Assembly (NCBI RefSeq): GCF_900699765.1
Contig: NZ_CAADHO010000003.1
Span: 124,001 to 188,000, forward strand
Direction of reading: 5' to 3'
Source: Desulfoluna butyratoxydans
GTDB taxonomy: Bacteria > Desulfobacterota > Desulfobacteria > Desulfobacterales > Desulfolunaceae
DNA: 64,000 bases
The notes under the pieces were generated by a model that was given only the letters and a program-made list of their open reading frames with translations, did no database searches and was not told the origin of the DNA. Shown here piece by piece: positions 36,225 through 47,193 of the stretch. Made by a program: the position numbers and the translations under genes. The first letter of the stretch is position 1, and every line of letters starts with the position of its first letter.

Positions 36225-36926
36225 ATGATTATCGGTGGTTTGAACAAATGCTCGCTGATCGATTACCCCGGAAAGATCGGGGCGGTGGTCTTTACCTACG
36301 GATGCAACCTGACCTGCCCTTACTGCCACAACGCCGGACTGGTGAATGATGGTGGGCCTGAGACGCCCTATGCGGTGGATGAGGTCCTGGGGTTTTTGCA
36401 GACCCGGGTGGGGCGGCTGGACGCTGTGGTGGTGAGCGGGGGAGAACCCTGCCTTCACAGCGACCTGCCTGAGTTCATCCGCAAGGTCAAGGAGATGGGA
36501 TTTCTGGTCAAGCTGGACACCAACGGAAGCCGCCCGGCGATGCTCAAGTCCCTGATGGACGAGGGCCTGCTGGACTATGTGGCCATGGACATCAAGGCCG
36601 ATCCCGCCGCTTACATGCCGCTGCTCTCACGCCGCCCCATGGAGGCGGAGCTCAAGGAGAGCGTGTCGGCCATCCTGCACTCGGGCCTGCCCCATGAGTT
36701 TCGCACCACCTGCACCTCGCCGTTCATCGACGAGGCGGTTCTGGACACCATCACCGGCATGATAGAAGGCGCAGAGCTTTACGCCCTGCAGGAGTTTAAC
36801 CCCAAGCACACCCTGAATCCGGACTTTTTCGACGTTTACGAAGGGATCTCACCCGAACTCCTGAAACGGTTCAAATGCGTTGCCGAAGAGAAGGTCAGGC
36901 GCTGTGTGCTCAGGATGGCGTCGTGA
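36225..36926 (+). CDS. nrdG: Anaerobic ribonucleotide reductase activating protein (radical SAM)
   Basis: This 233-residue radical-SAM activase puts the glycyl radical on NrdD using a [4Fe-4S] cluster and SAM. The CxxxCxxC motif is TYGCNLTCPYCHN (Cys27, 31, 34), followed by VVSGGEPCLH and KLDTNGSRP. It is longer than enteric NrdG (about 154 residues), matching the larger NrdG/YjjW-like activases common in Clostridia and Desulfobacterota. GGAAGGAG lies 15 bases upstream of the ATG. The next gene on the strand is alr. Confidence 0.93.
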   Translation: MIIGGLNKCSLIDYPGKIGAVVFTYGCNLTCPYCHNAGLVNDGGPETPYAVDEVLGFLQTRVGRLDAVVVSGGEPCLHSDLPEFIRKVKEMGFLVKLDTNGSRPAMLKSLMDEGLLDYVAMDIKADPAAYMPLLSRRPMEAELKESVSAILHSGLPHEFRTTCTSPFIDEAVLDTITGMIEGAELYALQEFNPKHTLNPDFFDVYEGISPELLKRFKCVAEEKVRRCVLRMAS

Positions 36927-37023
36927 CGACGGCGGGACCGATGCAGGCAGGCGATGATGGCCCAGGTGGCCTTGGCATGTCTGCTACGGTTCTTTTGCCG
37001 GATCAGCGCCTGTGGAGGTGCCC

Positions 37024-38184
37024 TTGACAGCAACCCTTAATGTCCCTGAACCCATCTTTGCGGAGATCGATCTTTCCCGCATCGCCGCCAATGCACAGAT
37101 ATTGAAAGCCCATGCGGGAAAGGCCCGGCTCATGGCCGTGGTCAAGGCCAATGCCTATGGCCACGGTGCCGAAGAGGTGGCCCGAACCGCCCTTGCCCAC
37201 GGCGCATCCTGGCTGGGGGTGGCCCGGGTTTCCGAGGCCGTTGTCCTGCGTGAAGCGGGCATCGAGGCCCCCATCCTTATCCTGGGCGTCACGCCGGAGT
37301 CGGGGGTGCCCCTTTTGATACGCTACGGCCTGCGACAGGCCGTGGTGGACGACGGGTACGCCCGCATGCTGAGCCGGGTGGCAGGGGAACTGGGCGGCGA
37401 GGTCCTGGGGCATATCAAGGTGGATACCGGCATGGGCCGTGTGGGCTTTGACGCGGTGCAGGATCCGGGCCGGGAGTCCGCAGAGGCGTGCGCAGAAGCC
37501 ATTGCCCGGGCGGTGGCCCTTCCGGGGATCCGCGCCGAGGGCATTTTTACCCACTTTGCCACCGCCGATGAAGCCAATCTGGTGGAGGCCCGGAATCAGC
37601 TGGCCCGCTTTACCTCGGTCCTGGGGTGCCTTGAGGCCCTCGGGGTCACCTTTGAACTTCGCCACGCCGCCAACACGGCGGGCATCTTCACCCTTCCCGA
37701 AGCCCGGTTCGACATGGTGCGGGGGGGCATCTCCCTGTACGGCCTGAACCCCTCTGCCAAGGTGCGCGTGGATGCCCTGGGGGTTCGTCCCGCCATGCAG
37801 GTGAAGGGGAGTGTCGTCCAGGTCAAGCGCGTGAAAAAAGGGGCGTTCATCAGCTACGGCGGGACCTGGCAGGCGGAGAAGGAGACCGTGGTGGCCACGG
37901 TTCCCTGCGGGTACGGAGACGGGTACCCCAGGCTCATGTCAAATCGCGGGCACATGCTGGTGCGGGGCCATCGCGTCCCTGTTCTGGGGCGGGTCTGCAT
38001 GGACATGACCATGGTGGATGTCACCGATGTCCACGGCGTGGCCGTGGGGGACGAGGTGGTGATCATGGGCAGCCAGGGCGACGCATTGGTCTCCGCCGAT
38101 GAGATTGCCGAGGTTGTCGGCACCATCAATTATGAAGTGACCTGCATGGTTGCCTCCCGGGTTCCCCGGGTCTACCGTCCATAA
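37024..38184 (+). CDS. alr: Alanine racemase
   Basis: This 386-residue fold-type III PLP enzyme interconverts L- and D-alanine for peptidoglycan. The PLP-binding Lys41 lies in AVVKANAYGHG. The second catalytic base, Tyr278, is in ISYGGTW. Other conserved segments are IKVDTGMGRVGF, HAANTAG, MVRGGISLYG and GYGDGYPR. I place the start at TTG 37024 because TGGAGG ends five bases upstream; a GTG four codons earlier has no ribosome-binding site. It lies 97 bp after nrdG. Confidence 0.95.
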   Translation: MTATLNVPEPIFAEIDLSRIAANAQILKAHAGKARLMAVVKANAYGHGAEEVARTALAHGASWLGVARVSEAVVLREAGIEAPILILGVTPESGVPLLIRYGLRQAVVDDGYARMLSRVAGELGGEVLGHIKVDTGMGRVGFDAVQDPGRESAEACAEAIARAVALPGIRAEGIFTHFATADEANLVEARNQLARFTSVLGCLEALGVTFELRHAANTAGIFTLPEARFDMVRGGISLYGLNPSAKVRVDALGVRPAMQVKGSVVQVKRVKKGAFISYGGTWQAEKETVVATVPCGYGDGYPRLMSNRGHMLVRGHRVPVLGRVCMDMTMVDVTDVHGVAVGDEVVIMGSQGDALVSADEIAEVVGTINYEVTCMVASRVPRVYRP

Positions 38185-38531
38185 AATCCGGGGCGGGGAG
38201 CTGGCGCTCCCCAGCCTCGATGGCGTAGAAACAGGCAAAATTCCGGAATGTTACTTTCCTTTTTGCGATTTTCTTAAATCAGCTTCTTTTGCTCCATCCC
38301 TTCTATTCTACTTACCGCGCGTGATCTGCCTTGACCGATATCCCCTGGTTTTTTATGATTGCATGTTACTTTGGATAGCTATTATTGCTAATGGCATCGC
38401 AACACGCCCGGGAGACTCCCCGGGATAAGCCCGATAATACGGTTTTTCAAGATCGGCCCTGAACTCGTATGGAGTGATTGTGTGCTGCGGGCTTTTTGCT
38501 CTGTTGTCAACATGTTAAGGAAGGATATGCG
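38185..38531. other. alr-minC intergenic region
   Basis: This 347-bp AT-richer spacer has the hairpin GGGGAGC (38195-38201)/GCTCCCC (38206-38212) just after alr, without a T-tract, and a strong promoter for minC (annotated). A second hairpin, CCCGGG...CCCGGG, lies near 38408-38424. Confidence 0.5.
38331..38359 (+). promoter_or_regulatory. Sigma-70 promoter of minCDE
   Basis: TTGACC (38331-38336), a 17-bp spacer and TATGAT (38354-38359) lie about 170 bp upstream of minC. Both boxes match the consensus at 5 of 6 positions. Confidence 0.65.
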
Positions 38532-39209
38532 GTGGCGGTTTTGTTTGGCGCGGCGAAAACAGCGGTGAAAATCAAGGGATACGGGGACGGTTTTCTGCTC
38601 TCCGTGGACCCCAGGGCCTCGGAAGACCATCTCCTGAAAGCCACGATTCGAATTTTCCGCCAGCTTAGAAACCTCGCGGCCGGGGCCCTGGTACAGGTGG
38701 ACGCCGGCAGCTGGTCCGGCTCGTCCCTCTGGGCGGATCGCCTTGCCCCGGTGCTTCAGGACCGGTTTGCCGTCTCCGGCGTGTTGCCTTACGGTGAGCC
38801 GCCGGAGAGCGAAGGGGCCGAGGTTATCCCCACCCCTTCAGCTTCGGAGACCCAGGTCCTTACCGGGCGCGTGCGATCCGGGCAGCGGGTCACCGCGGAG
38901 CGGCATCTTCTGGTGCTCGGGGACGTGAACCCCGGGGGCGAGGTGGTGGCCGGGGGCGACATCTATGTGATGGGGGGCCTTCGGGGCACCGCCATTGCCG
39001 GATCCCCCGGAGATTCAGATTCCATCGTGATGGCCCTTGATTTCCGTCCCATGCAGCTGCAGATCGGGACCCATGTGGCGGACCACCGCACACCGGACGT
39101 CCCGGGACGTGTGGCGTATGCCTCAGTGGCCGGGGGGGCCGTGGTGGTGGCCGATTACCTGGAAGAAAATCCCTTCGCCAAAGCCCCGGTTCTGACCTGG
39201 AGAGCGTAA
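38532..39209 (+). CDS. minC: Septum site-determining protein MinC
   Basis: This 225-residue inhibitor of FtsZ polymerisation keeps the division septum away from the poles when recruited by MinD. The N-terminal FtsZ-inhibiting domain (about 1-95) is divergent. The C-terminal beta-helix (about 115-210) is clear: VRSGQRVTAERHLLVLGDVNPGG, then GGDIYVMGGLRGTAIAG and LDFRPMQLQIG. The GTG start at 38532 follows AAGGAAGGAT; the frame stays open upstream. It is the first gene of the minCDE operon. Confidence 0.93.
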   Translation: MAVLFGAAKTAVKIKGYGDGFLLSVDPRASEDHLLKATIRIFRQLRNLAAGALVQVDAGSWSGSSLWADRLAPVLQDRFAVSGVLPYGEPPESEGAEVIPTPSASETQVLTGRVRSGQRVTAERHLLVLGDVNPGGEVVAGGDIYVMGGLRGTAIAGSPGDSDSIVMALDFRPMQLQIGTHVADHRTPDVPGRVAYASVAGGAVVVADYLEENPFAKAPVLTWRA

Positions 39210-39317
39210 GCGGAACCCGGGTCGTTTAAGGGGACCCCATAGTATCAAGGCGATGCCTTTTTGAGGCTGCGCATCATCGTAAACGAACAACAACGCACGC
39301 ACAGGAGAGTTGGATAC

Positions 39318-40118
39318 GTGAAAGGCAGAGTAATCGTCATCACATCGGGCAAAGGCGGTGTGGGCAAGACCACGGCAACGGCTTCCATCGGAGCGGCCCT
39401 GGCCCTTGCGGGCAAGAAGACGGCCGTGGTGGACATGGATATCGGACTGCGGAACCTGGACGTGGTGATGGGGCTTGAAAACCGTATCGTCTTCAACGTC
39501 GTGGATGCCGTCAAGCAGCGGTGCAAACCCTCCCAGGTGGCCATCAAGGACAGGCGCATCGACAATTTGTTTCTCATTCCCGCCTCCCAGAGCGACAACA
39601 AAAACACCATGGGACCGGATGAGGTGACCTCCTTCATCGATGAGATTCGAGGCGAGTACGACTACATCCTCATCGATTGCCCGGCGGGCATCGAACAGGG
39701 TTTTGAAAACGCCGTGGCCGCAGCCGACGACGCCGTGGTGGTGTGCATGCCCGAGGTCTCTTCCATCCGGGACGCCGACCGCATCATCGGCCTGCTTCTG
39801 GCCAAGGAGATCGCCCCCAAACTGGTGGTGAACCGCATCGTGCCCCAGATGGTGGAACGCGGCGACATGCTCAGCCACGAGGACGTGGTGGACGTGCTTT
39901 CCGTGGAGCTCATCGGCCTTGTGGAGATGGACGAACAGGTCATTGTCTCCACCAACACCGGGGTGCCCCTGGTGATGCAGAAGGACTCCAAGGCCGGGCG
40001 TGCCTTTGAGCGCATTGCCGCTCGTCTTGCCGGACAGACCGATCTGCCCATCGAGGTGCCTCGAACCGACAGTGGATTCTTTAAACGCCTCGGCCGGAAA
40101 ATGGGTCTGGCAAGGTAA
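39318..40118 (+). CDS. minD: Septum site-determining ATPase MinD
   Basis: This 266-residue membrane-associated ParA-type ATPase recruits MinC to the membrane and oscillates or is patterned by MinE. The deviant Walker A is SGKGGVGKTT (residues 10-19), with VVDMDIGLRNLD and YILIDCPAGIE following. The C-terminal amphipathic membrane-targeting helix is SGFFKRLGRKMGLAR. The GTG at 39318 follows AGGAGAG. It lies 108 bp after minC and 10 bp before minE. Confidence 0.97.
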   Translation: MKGRVIVITSGKGGVGKTTATASIGAALALAGKKTAVVDMDIGLRNLDVVMGLENRIVFNVVDAVKQRCKPSQVAIKDRRIDNLFLIPASQSDNKNTMGPDEVTSFIDEIRGEYDYILIDCPAGIEQGFENAVAAADDAVVVCMPEVSSIRDADRIIGLLLAKEIAPKLVVNRIVPQMVERGDMLSHEDVVDVLSVELIGLVEMDEQVIVSTNTGVPLVMQKDSKAGRAFERIAARLAGQTDLPIEVPRTDSGFFKRLGRKMGLAR

Positions 40119-40128
40119 GGAGGAGATG

Positions 40129-40398
40129 ATGCTGAACAACCTGTTGCAGAAGATGATGGGCTCAAAAGAGGAGCCCCGAAGCAGCGAGGTGGCCAGAAAG
40201 CGCCTGAAGCTCGCCCTGGTGTGCGACAGCCTGGAGGTCTCCGACGAGGTCCTGAGCAACCTGCGCGAGGACCTTCTCAAGGTGATCTCCAGTTATTTTG
40301 AGATCGACAGGGCAGGGTTCTCCCTGGACATCGATAAAACCGACGACTACTCGGCCCTGGTGATGAACACCCCCATTTTGTCGTCCCTTCGCAGATAG
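40129..40398 (+). CDS. minE: Cell division topological specificity factor MinE
   Basis: This 89-residue MinE stimulates MinD ATPase and restricts MinCD to the cell poles. The anti-MinCD region (ARKRLKLALVCDS) and the C-terminal dimerisation domain (LLKVISSYFEIDRAGFSLDIDKTDDYSALVMNTPI) are both typical. Two adjacent ATGs exist; I use the second, five bases after AAGGAGG. It completes the operon. Confidence 0.95.
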   Translation: MLNNLLQKMMGSKEEPRSSEVARKRLKLALVCDSLEVSDEVLSNLREDLLKVISSYFEIDRAGFSLDIDKTDDYSALVMNTPILSSLRR

Positions 40399-40474
40399 GG
40401 GCGGCCTTCATTTTACGGACCCCGGAGGCGGGCTGACGCCGGGGGCCCCACGACCATTGACACAAGAGGATGCC

Positions 40475-41170
40475 ATGGATCTCACACACGACCTGCTGCG
40501 GACCATTCCCCTGTTTCGCTCCCTGGACACCGCCAGCCTCGATCGCATCGCAAGGGCCGTCAAACCCGTGACCCTCAAGCAGGGCGAGGCCCTCTTCCGC
40601 AAAGGGGACGAGGGCAACGAGATGTACATCATCGAAGAAGGGGCCGTTAAGATTGTCCTGCCCTCCAGCGTGGGGGAGGAGATCATCCTGACGGTGCTGA
40701 GGGAACCCTCCTTTTTCGGGACCATGTCCATGTTCGACGGCCAGAGCCGAAGCGCCGATGCCGTGGCCATGACCGCCAGCCGCCTTCTGGTCCTGGAGCG
40801 CGACGCCTTTATCCACATCCTCCAGGAGGACGAACACGCCCTGCGTACCATCCTGTGCGATCTCTCTTCCATGATCCGGAAAACCGACGACCTTCTGGAA
40901 GGCCTTTGCTTCTTCAGCATCTCCACCCGCCTGGCCAAGTGTCTCCTGGAGCTTGCCGAGAAGGTCTCCGACGGCCGGGACAAGCCCGTTGAGATCGATC
41001 TGACCTTCACCCAGAAAGAGCTGGGGGAGATGGTGGGCGCCACCCGCGAAAGCGTCAACCGCGAACTCAAGAAGCTCCGCGAAGAGGGCATCATCCAACT
41101 GAACCGGGGTGTGATCACCATCTCAGACTGGGACGCCCTGGAAGAGCTTGCCGTGCCCATGGATTTTTAG
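40475..41170 (+). CDS. Crp/Fnr family transcriptional regulator
   Basis: This 231-residue regulator has an N-terminal cyclic-nucleotide-binding fold (about 1-120; FRKGDEGNEMYIIEEGAVKI and FFGTMSMFDG), a dimer helix and a C-terminal winged helix (FTQKELGEMVGATRESVNRELKKLREEGI). There is no N-terminal cysteine cluster, so it is not an Fnr-type oxygen sensor. Conserved cAMP-binding residues (RSADAVA for RSA) are partly present, so cyclic nucleotide or another effector is possible. It lies 76 bp downstream of minE on the same strand and could be cotranscribed. AGAGG precedes the ATG. Confidence 0.9.
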   Translation: MDLTHDLLRTIPLFRSLDTASLDRIARAVKPVTLKQGEALFRKGDEGNEMYIIEEGAVKIVLPSSVGEEIILTVLREPSFFGTMSMFDGQSRSADAVAMTASRLLVLERDAFIHILQEDEHALRTILCDLSSMIRKTDDLLEGLCFFSISTRLAKCLLELAEKVSDGRDKPVEIDLTFTQKELGEMVGATRESVNRELKKLREEGIIQLNRGVITISDWDALEELAVPMDF

Positions 41171-41527
41171 GCCTGGGCCTATGTGTGAACAGATAGTTCG
41201 TTATCTGTGAATGAAGGAATGAAGGGACAGGCTCTTTATGCGATTTATTCGTAGGACTCGTAGGGGACAGTTCGTAGGGGACAGGTTATTAATGCCGAAG
41301 CAAGCCTGAAGTCGACTGGGGGCGTCTTGTTTCCATTCATGGATTGCAACGATTCCGGCTTTTTTTATTGGTGATAGCTGCCACATGGGCCACAGGACGT
41401 GTTGAACGGGGATATGTGGGCGCAGAAGGGGGAGGTAAAGCGCATTTCACCCTAAGGGCTTTGCCGCAGGCCCTTTATCGGGTATCGCCAAGGGTGTAGA
41501 TGTGTTTTTTTTAGATTGCGATGGTGG
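41171..41527. other. Region downstream of the Crp-type gene, includes left end of transposase element
   Basis: This 357-bp gap contains the left 17-bp inverted repeat of the REP-transposase element (41224-41240) and two further GGGGACAG repeats at about 41263-41286. No gene is seen. Confidence 0.5.
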
Positions 41528-42454
41528 TCAGGCTTCGACCAGCCGTTTCAGTGAGTACATCCCTTCGATCCCCCGTACACGCTTCGGAATTTTATCCCGA
41601 GATGCCGGGAAATGGTCTCTAAATGTTTCGTAATACCTTTCAACAAAGGCCCGGGAACCGATTATCCCTGAATCCGTAAAGTAGCGGGTCCTGTATTGAA
41701 ATCGCCTTGCACGATTGATTTCGAAGCCCTGGGCGGCCTCTGCGTCCAGAATGTTTTTGGGTATGCTGGCCTTGCCCCTCTTTTCAATGGCCCCTAAATG
41801 ATACAGGTACTCCCTGTAAGCCTTGAGCTGCGTTTCGGTAGAATCCATAGCAACATCAGGCATTCCAAAATCCGATGAGAGAAATCCGTCCCTGTTGTCG
41901 GTTTGGGCATGGTATCCGATGGAGCTCCAGCGGTAATCTTCAGGTCGTTTCACGATTCCGGCCCGCACGGCATTCAAATCAATATACGCGAGACAATGGA
42001 TCAACGTGTTTCCCTGCTCGACGATGACGCTTTTGAATCGTTCACCCCACAGAGTGCCTTTCCTGTTTTTTCGCTTGTTGTAAAAACAGGAAAATCGCTG
42101 CTTGATGTCCTTGACGTAGGCGGACAGGCTGCAAAATCTCTCCCGGTACTCTTTGATGCGAGCCTCGGCAAATTCCGTATTGTCCCCATAAAGAAGGCGG
42201 AATCGTGTTCGCACGTCGTCGTCGGAGACCATGTCGTCGGGGATCATCTCGATGAGCAGGTGAAAATGGTTTCCCATGACGGCAAATCCCAGTACTTCGA
42301 CACAGTAAATCCTGGAATACTTTTGAATGATTCGTACCAGCTCGTCTTTTTCAACTTTACCGAACGGAAGCCCGTCCAATGCGGTTCGGCTGATCACATG
42401 GTAAGCAGCTTTTTGTCCTGAATCTGTAACGACCATACGGGGAACGCGCGGCAT
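41528..42454 (-). CDS. REP-associated tyrosine (Y1/HUH) transposase
   Basis: This 308-residue protein belongs to the RAYT/IS200-like TnpA superfamily that nicks single-stranded DNA hairpins. The HUH metal motif is GNHFHLLIE (His63, His65). The single catalytic tyrosine is probably Tyr157 in CLAYIDLNAVRAGIV. GTLWGERFKSVIVE, between them, is also typical. The ATG at 42454 follows AAAAGGAGGG, a strong site; an upstream extension has no homology. The gene appears intact. It is flanked by inverted repeats and not by the GCCTCCGGCGG repeat family. Confidence 0.9.
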   Translation of the reverse strand: MPRVPRMVVTDSGQKAAYHVISRTALDGLPFGKVEKDELVRIIQKYSRIYCVEVLGFAVMGNHFHLLIEMIPDDMVSDDDVRTRFRLLYGDNTEFAEARIKEYRERFCSLSAYVKDIKQRFSCFYNKRKNRKGTLWGERFKSVIVEQGNTLIHCLAYIDLNAVRAGIVKRPEDYRWSSIGYHAQTDNRDGFLSSDFGMPDVAMDSTETQLKAYREYLYHLGAIEKRGKASIPKNILDAEAAQGFEINRARRFQYRTRYFTDSGIIGSRAFVERYYETFRDHFPASRDKIPKRVRGIEGMYSLKRLVEA

Positions 42455-45137
<2,683 letters not shown>

Positions 45138-45549
45138 GAACGTTTCCCCTTGCCTTCGGCCCTGCCGGGGCAAGCCGCGAAAGCCCATGCAATTCCCACG
45201 CCCCTTTCCTTTTTCCTCTTGGCAAGAAGGGAAGGGGCGTTTAAACATGCCCCGCCGTTGCCTCTCCTCTGTTGCTGTTGTCAATATGCAGCTATCCATA
45301 TTTATAAATAAGAACAGCCGTTTTATAATGGAAGCGATACTAAAAAGCGTGCCTCCGGCGGGTCGCTTTTTTGAAAAAAAGCTCCGCAAAAAACTTTCCG
45401 GTAAGAAAGGTTAGAGCAGTCAGAATCGCCGGAATTCATAGAAAAGCTGTCAAGACCTGTTTGTCAAACCCAGATCATACAGTTTGGCAAAAGTTTGTCC
45501 CCCGGCAGGGCCGCCGGAGGCTTCTTTGGATGACCAGTGAACAAGCTGG
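45138..45549. other. Convergent intergenic region holding repeat copy C
   Basis: This 412-bp gap lies between icd and the convergent HD-domain gene. Repeat copy C occupies 45351-45521. I see no rho-independent terminator and no gene. Confidence 0.5.
45351..45521 (-). repeat. Dispersed intergenic repeat, copy C (inverted)
   Basis: This 171-bp unit lies in the opposite orientation to copies A and B, with perfect termini GCCTCCGGCGG (45351-45361) and CCGCCGGAGGC (45511-45521). Read on the minus strand it shows the shared order: GCCTCCGGCGGCCCTGCCGG, CAAACTTTTGCCAAACTG, TTTGACAAACAGGTCTTGAC, then TTTTTTGCGGAGC and GCGACCCGCCGGAGGC. The second hairpin module is absent. Confidence 0.8.
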
Positions 45550-46359
45550 TTAAGGGGATGTGGGGTTGGACGTGGTGCAGTGCCCCAGGTTGGGGGCGAA
45601 CTCGGTCTGGATGATGGTGTGGAGCTTTTTGCCCACCTCCAGGCCGATGTCGATGAAGCCAGGCCCGTAGAGCTTTCCGGTCTGGGACCGGAAGGTTTTT
45701 TTGATGCGGGCGATTCCTTCCAGGGCCCTGGGGTAGTGGTTCATGAAGAGGGGCAGGGGGATTCGCGCGTAGGAGACCATGTCCCAGACCGTGTGGGCGA
45801 AGTTGTCGGGTCCCCAGCGGAATTTGTCGGCATCGTAGAGGGCGTCAGCCAAAAGCTGGGCATCGGGGCTTGCCGGGCAGGTGCCGTCATGGGTTTTGAA
45901 GGCTTCGTGGCAGGCGATGGCAAAGGCAATCTCGTGGATTTCCTGGGTGGGAAATCCCAGTTCGGTCAAGACGCGTTCCGCGTAAGCCGCGCCTTTTTCC
46001 GCGTGGTCCTTATGTTTTCGCATGGTGTCGTGGAGCAGGCCGGCGCAGTGGGCCTTGAACATGAGGCGTTCCAGGGAAGGGGAGTCTGCATCGCACCCTT
46101 TTGTCCCGGAGCAGCGCTCCACCAGCACGATGGCCCCGGCTTCGATGGCCACTTTTTGGGCGTGGAAAAGCCCGTGGCCGAAGTCTTCATCCAGCTCGGC
46201 CTCCAGATGGGAGATGAGTCCCTTGAGCGTTTTGTTTCGATCAAAAAGTCGGTGCGACCTTGCAAGGGCATCGGCTTCCTCTTTATAAAAGGCGGGTTCC
46301 GGGAGGTCCTTGACCAGCTCCCGTGCCCGTTGTCGAATTTGTCTGTATGTCTCATCCAT
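45550..46359 (-). CDS. HD-domain phosphohydrolase-like protein
   Basis: This 269-residue protein has an HD-type metal site: His in GLFHAQKVAIEAG, the HD pair in HCAGLLHDTMR, later His in AIACHEAF and Asp in LYDADKFRWG. The arrangement fits a cytosolic metal-dependent phosphohydrolase. A Cys-containing insert (VERCSGTKGCDAD) lies between the first two motifs. The substrate is unknown. It is convergent with icd and divergent from the ORP-like operon. Confidence 0.8.
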   Translation of the reverse strand: MDETYRQIRQRARELVKDLPEPAFYKEEADALARSHRLFDRNKTLKGLISHLEAELDEDFGHGLFHAQKVAIEAGAIVLVERCSGTKGCDADSPSLERLMFKAHCAGLLHDTMRKHKDHAEKGAAYAERVLTELGFPTQEIHEIAFAIACHEAFKTHDGTCPASPDAQLLADALYDADKFRWGPDNFAHTVWDMVSYARIPLPLFMNHYPRALEGIARIKKTFRSQTGKLYGPGFIDIGLEVGKKLHTIIQTEFAPNLGHCTTSNPTSP

Positions 46360-46544
46360 ACCTTAAAGTGTAGCACACACCCCGTCTTCTTGAAAACAGG
46401 CAAGGGGTGCCGGACACCGCGCAAGAAGGGTTCTTTGTGGCATGGGGCAAGGGAACGCGCGGGTGGCGACTACCCCTTTTTGTCTCTTTAGTTACGCGAT
46501 GTTCCGGCCTGTGACGGCCTTGTTGTGATGGGGTGAAAAAAACA

Positions 46545-46573
46545 TTGACAGGTCTTTCGGCCTGGTCTAAATA
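46545..46573 (+). promoter_or_regulatory. Sigma-70 promoter of the DUF134/ORP-like operon
   Basis: TTGACA (46545-46550), a 17-bp spacer and TAAATA (46568-46573) lie 40 bp upstream of the first gene. The -35 is perfect. Confidence 0.75.
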
Positions 46574-46578
46574 ACAGC

Positions 46579-46598
46579 TTATGAGCATATGCTCATAA
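46579..46598. promoter_or_regulatory. Perfect 20-bp palindrome, candidate operator
   Basis: TTATGAGCATATGCTCATAA is fully self-complementary. It covers the expected transcription start just after the -10 box and ends a few bases before the ribosome-binding site (AAGGAGG) of the DUF134 gene. The position indicates repression. The DUF134 protein itself, a sigma-70-region-4-like DNA binder, is the prime candidate. Confidence 0.75.
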
Positions 46599-46611
46599 CC
46601 AAGGAGGAGTC

Positions 46612-47052
46612 ATGGTACGTCCAAAAAAAGAACGGGTGGTGGGAGTTCCCTCCAGCCTCAGCTATTTCAAACCGGGGGGCATTCCCCTTCGGCAGCTTGA
46701 GGAGACCCTGCTCACCGTGGACGAACTGGAGTCCCTCAGACTCTGTGATCTGGAACAGCTCTCCCACGAAGAAGCGGGACGCCGTATGAACGTGTCCCGG
46801 GCCACCCTGGGGCGCATTGTGCGGGAAGCACGGCGCAAGGTGGCCGACGCCCTGGTTCACGCCAAGGCCCTGCGCGTGGAGGGCGGCAACTATCGGATCA
46901 CAGAGGAGTTGCGCCTGTTTGTCTGCAGCGGTTGCGGCAAAAGGTGGCAGGAACCTTATGGAACCGGGCGCCCGGACGGGTGTCCTTCGTGCGAGAGCGT
47001 GAAGTTCCACAGGGTCTGGAAAGAAGAAGCCGGGTTTCCCGAGTCCGAATGA
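46612..47052 (+). CDS. DUF134 (UPF0251) DNA-binding protein
   Basis: This 146-residue protein of the UPF0251 family starts with MVRPKKERVVGVPSSLSYFKP and has a helix-turn-helix related to sigma-70 region 4 (LSHEEAGRRMNVSRATLGRIVREARRKVADAL). A C-terminal zinc ribbon carries two CxxC pairs (VCSGCGKRW and GCPSCES). AAGGAGG precedes the ATG. The family is habitually found beside genes for MinD-like Fe-S ATPases and dinitrogenase-cofactor-domain proteins, as here. Autoregulation through the upstream palindrome is inferred. Confidence 0.92.
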   Translation: MVRPKKERVVGVPSSLSYFKPGGIPLRQLEETLLTVDELESLRLCDLEQLSHEEAGRRMNVSRATLGRIVREARRKVADALVHAKALRVEGGNYRITEELRLFVCSGCGKRWQEPYGTGRPDGCPSCESVKFHRVWKEEAGFPESE

Positions 47053-47193
47053 TGCCGTGCGCAAGCTTTTTTTGATACCGACCGATCCGGCCCCCACATC
47101 CGGGATCGGTGCTCATCAAAAGGAATTTCACAGACATCCCGTTCCGGGGATCCGACGGTTAAGATAAACCCGTAACACGGGGTAGTGAACGCC

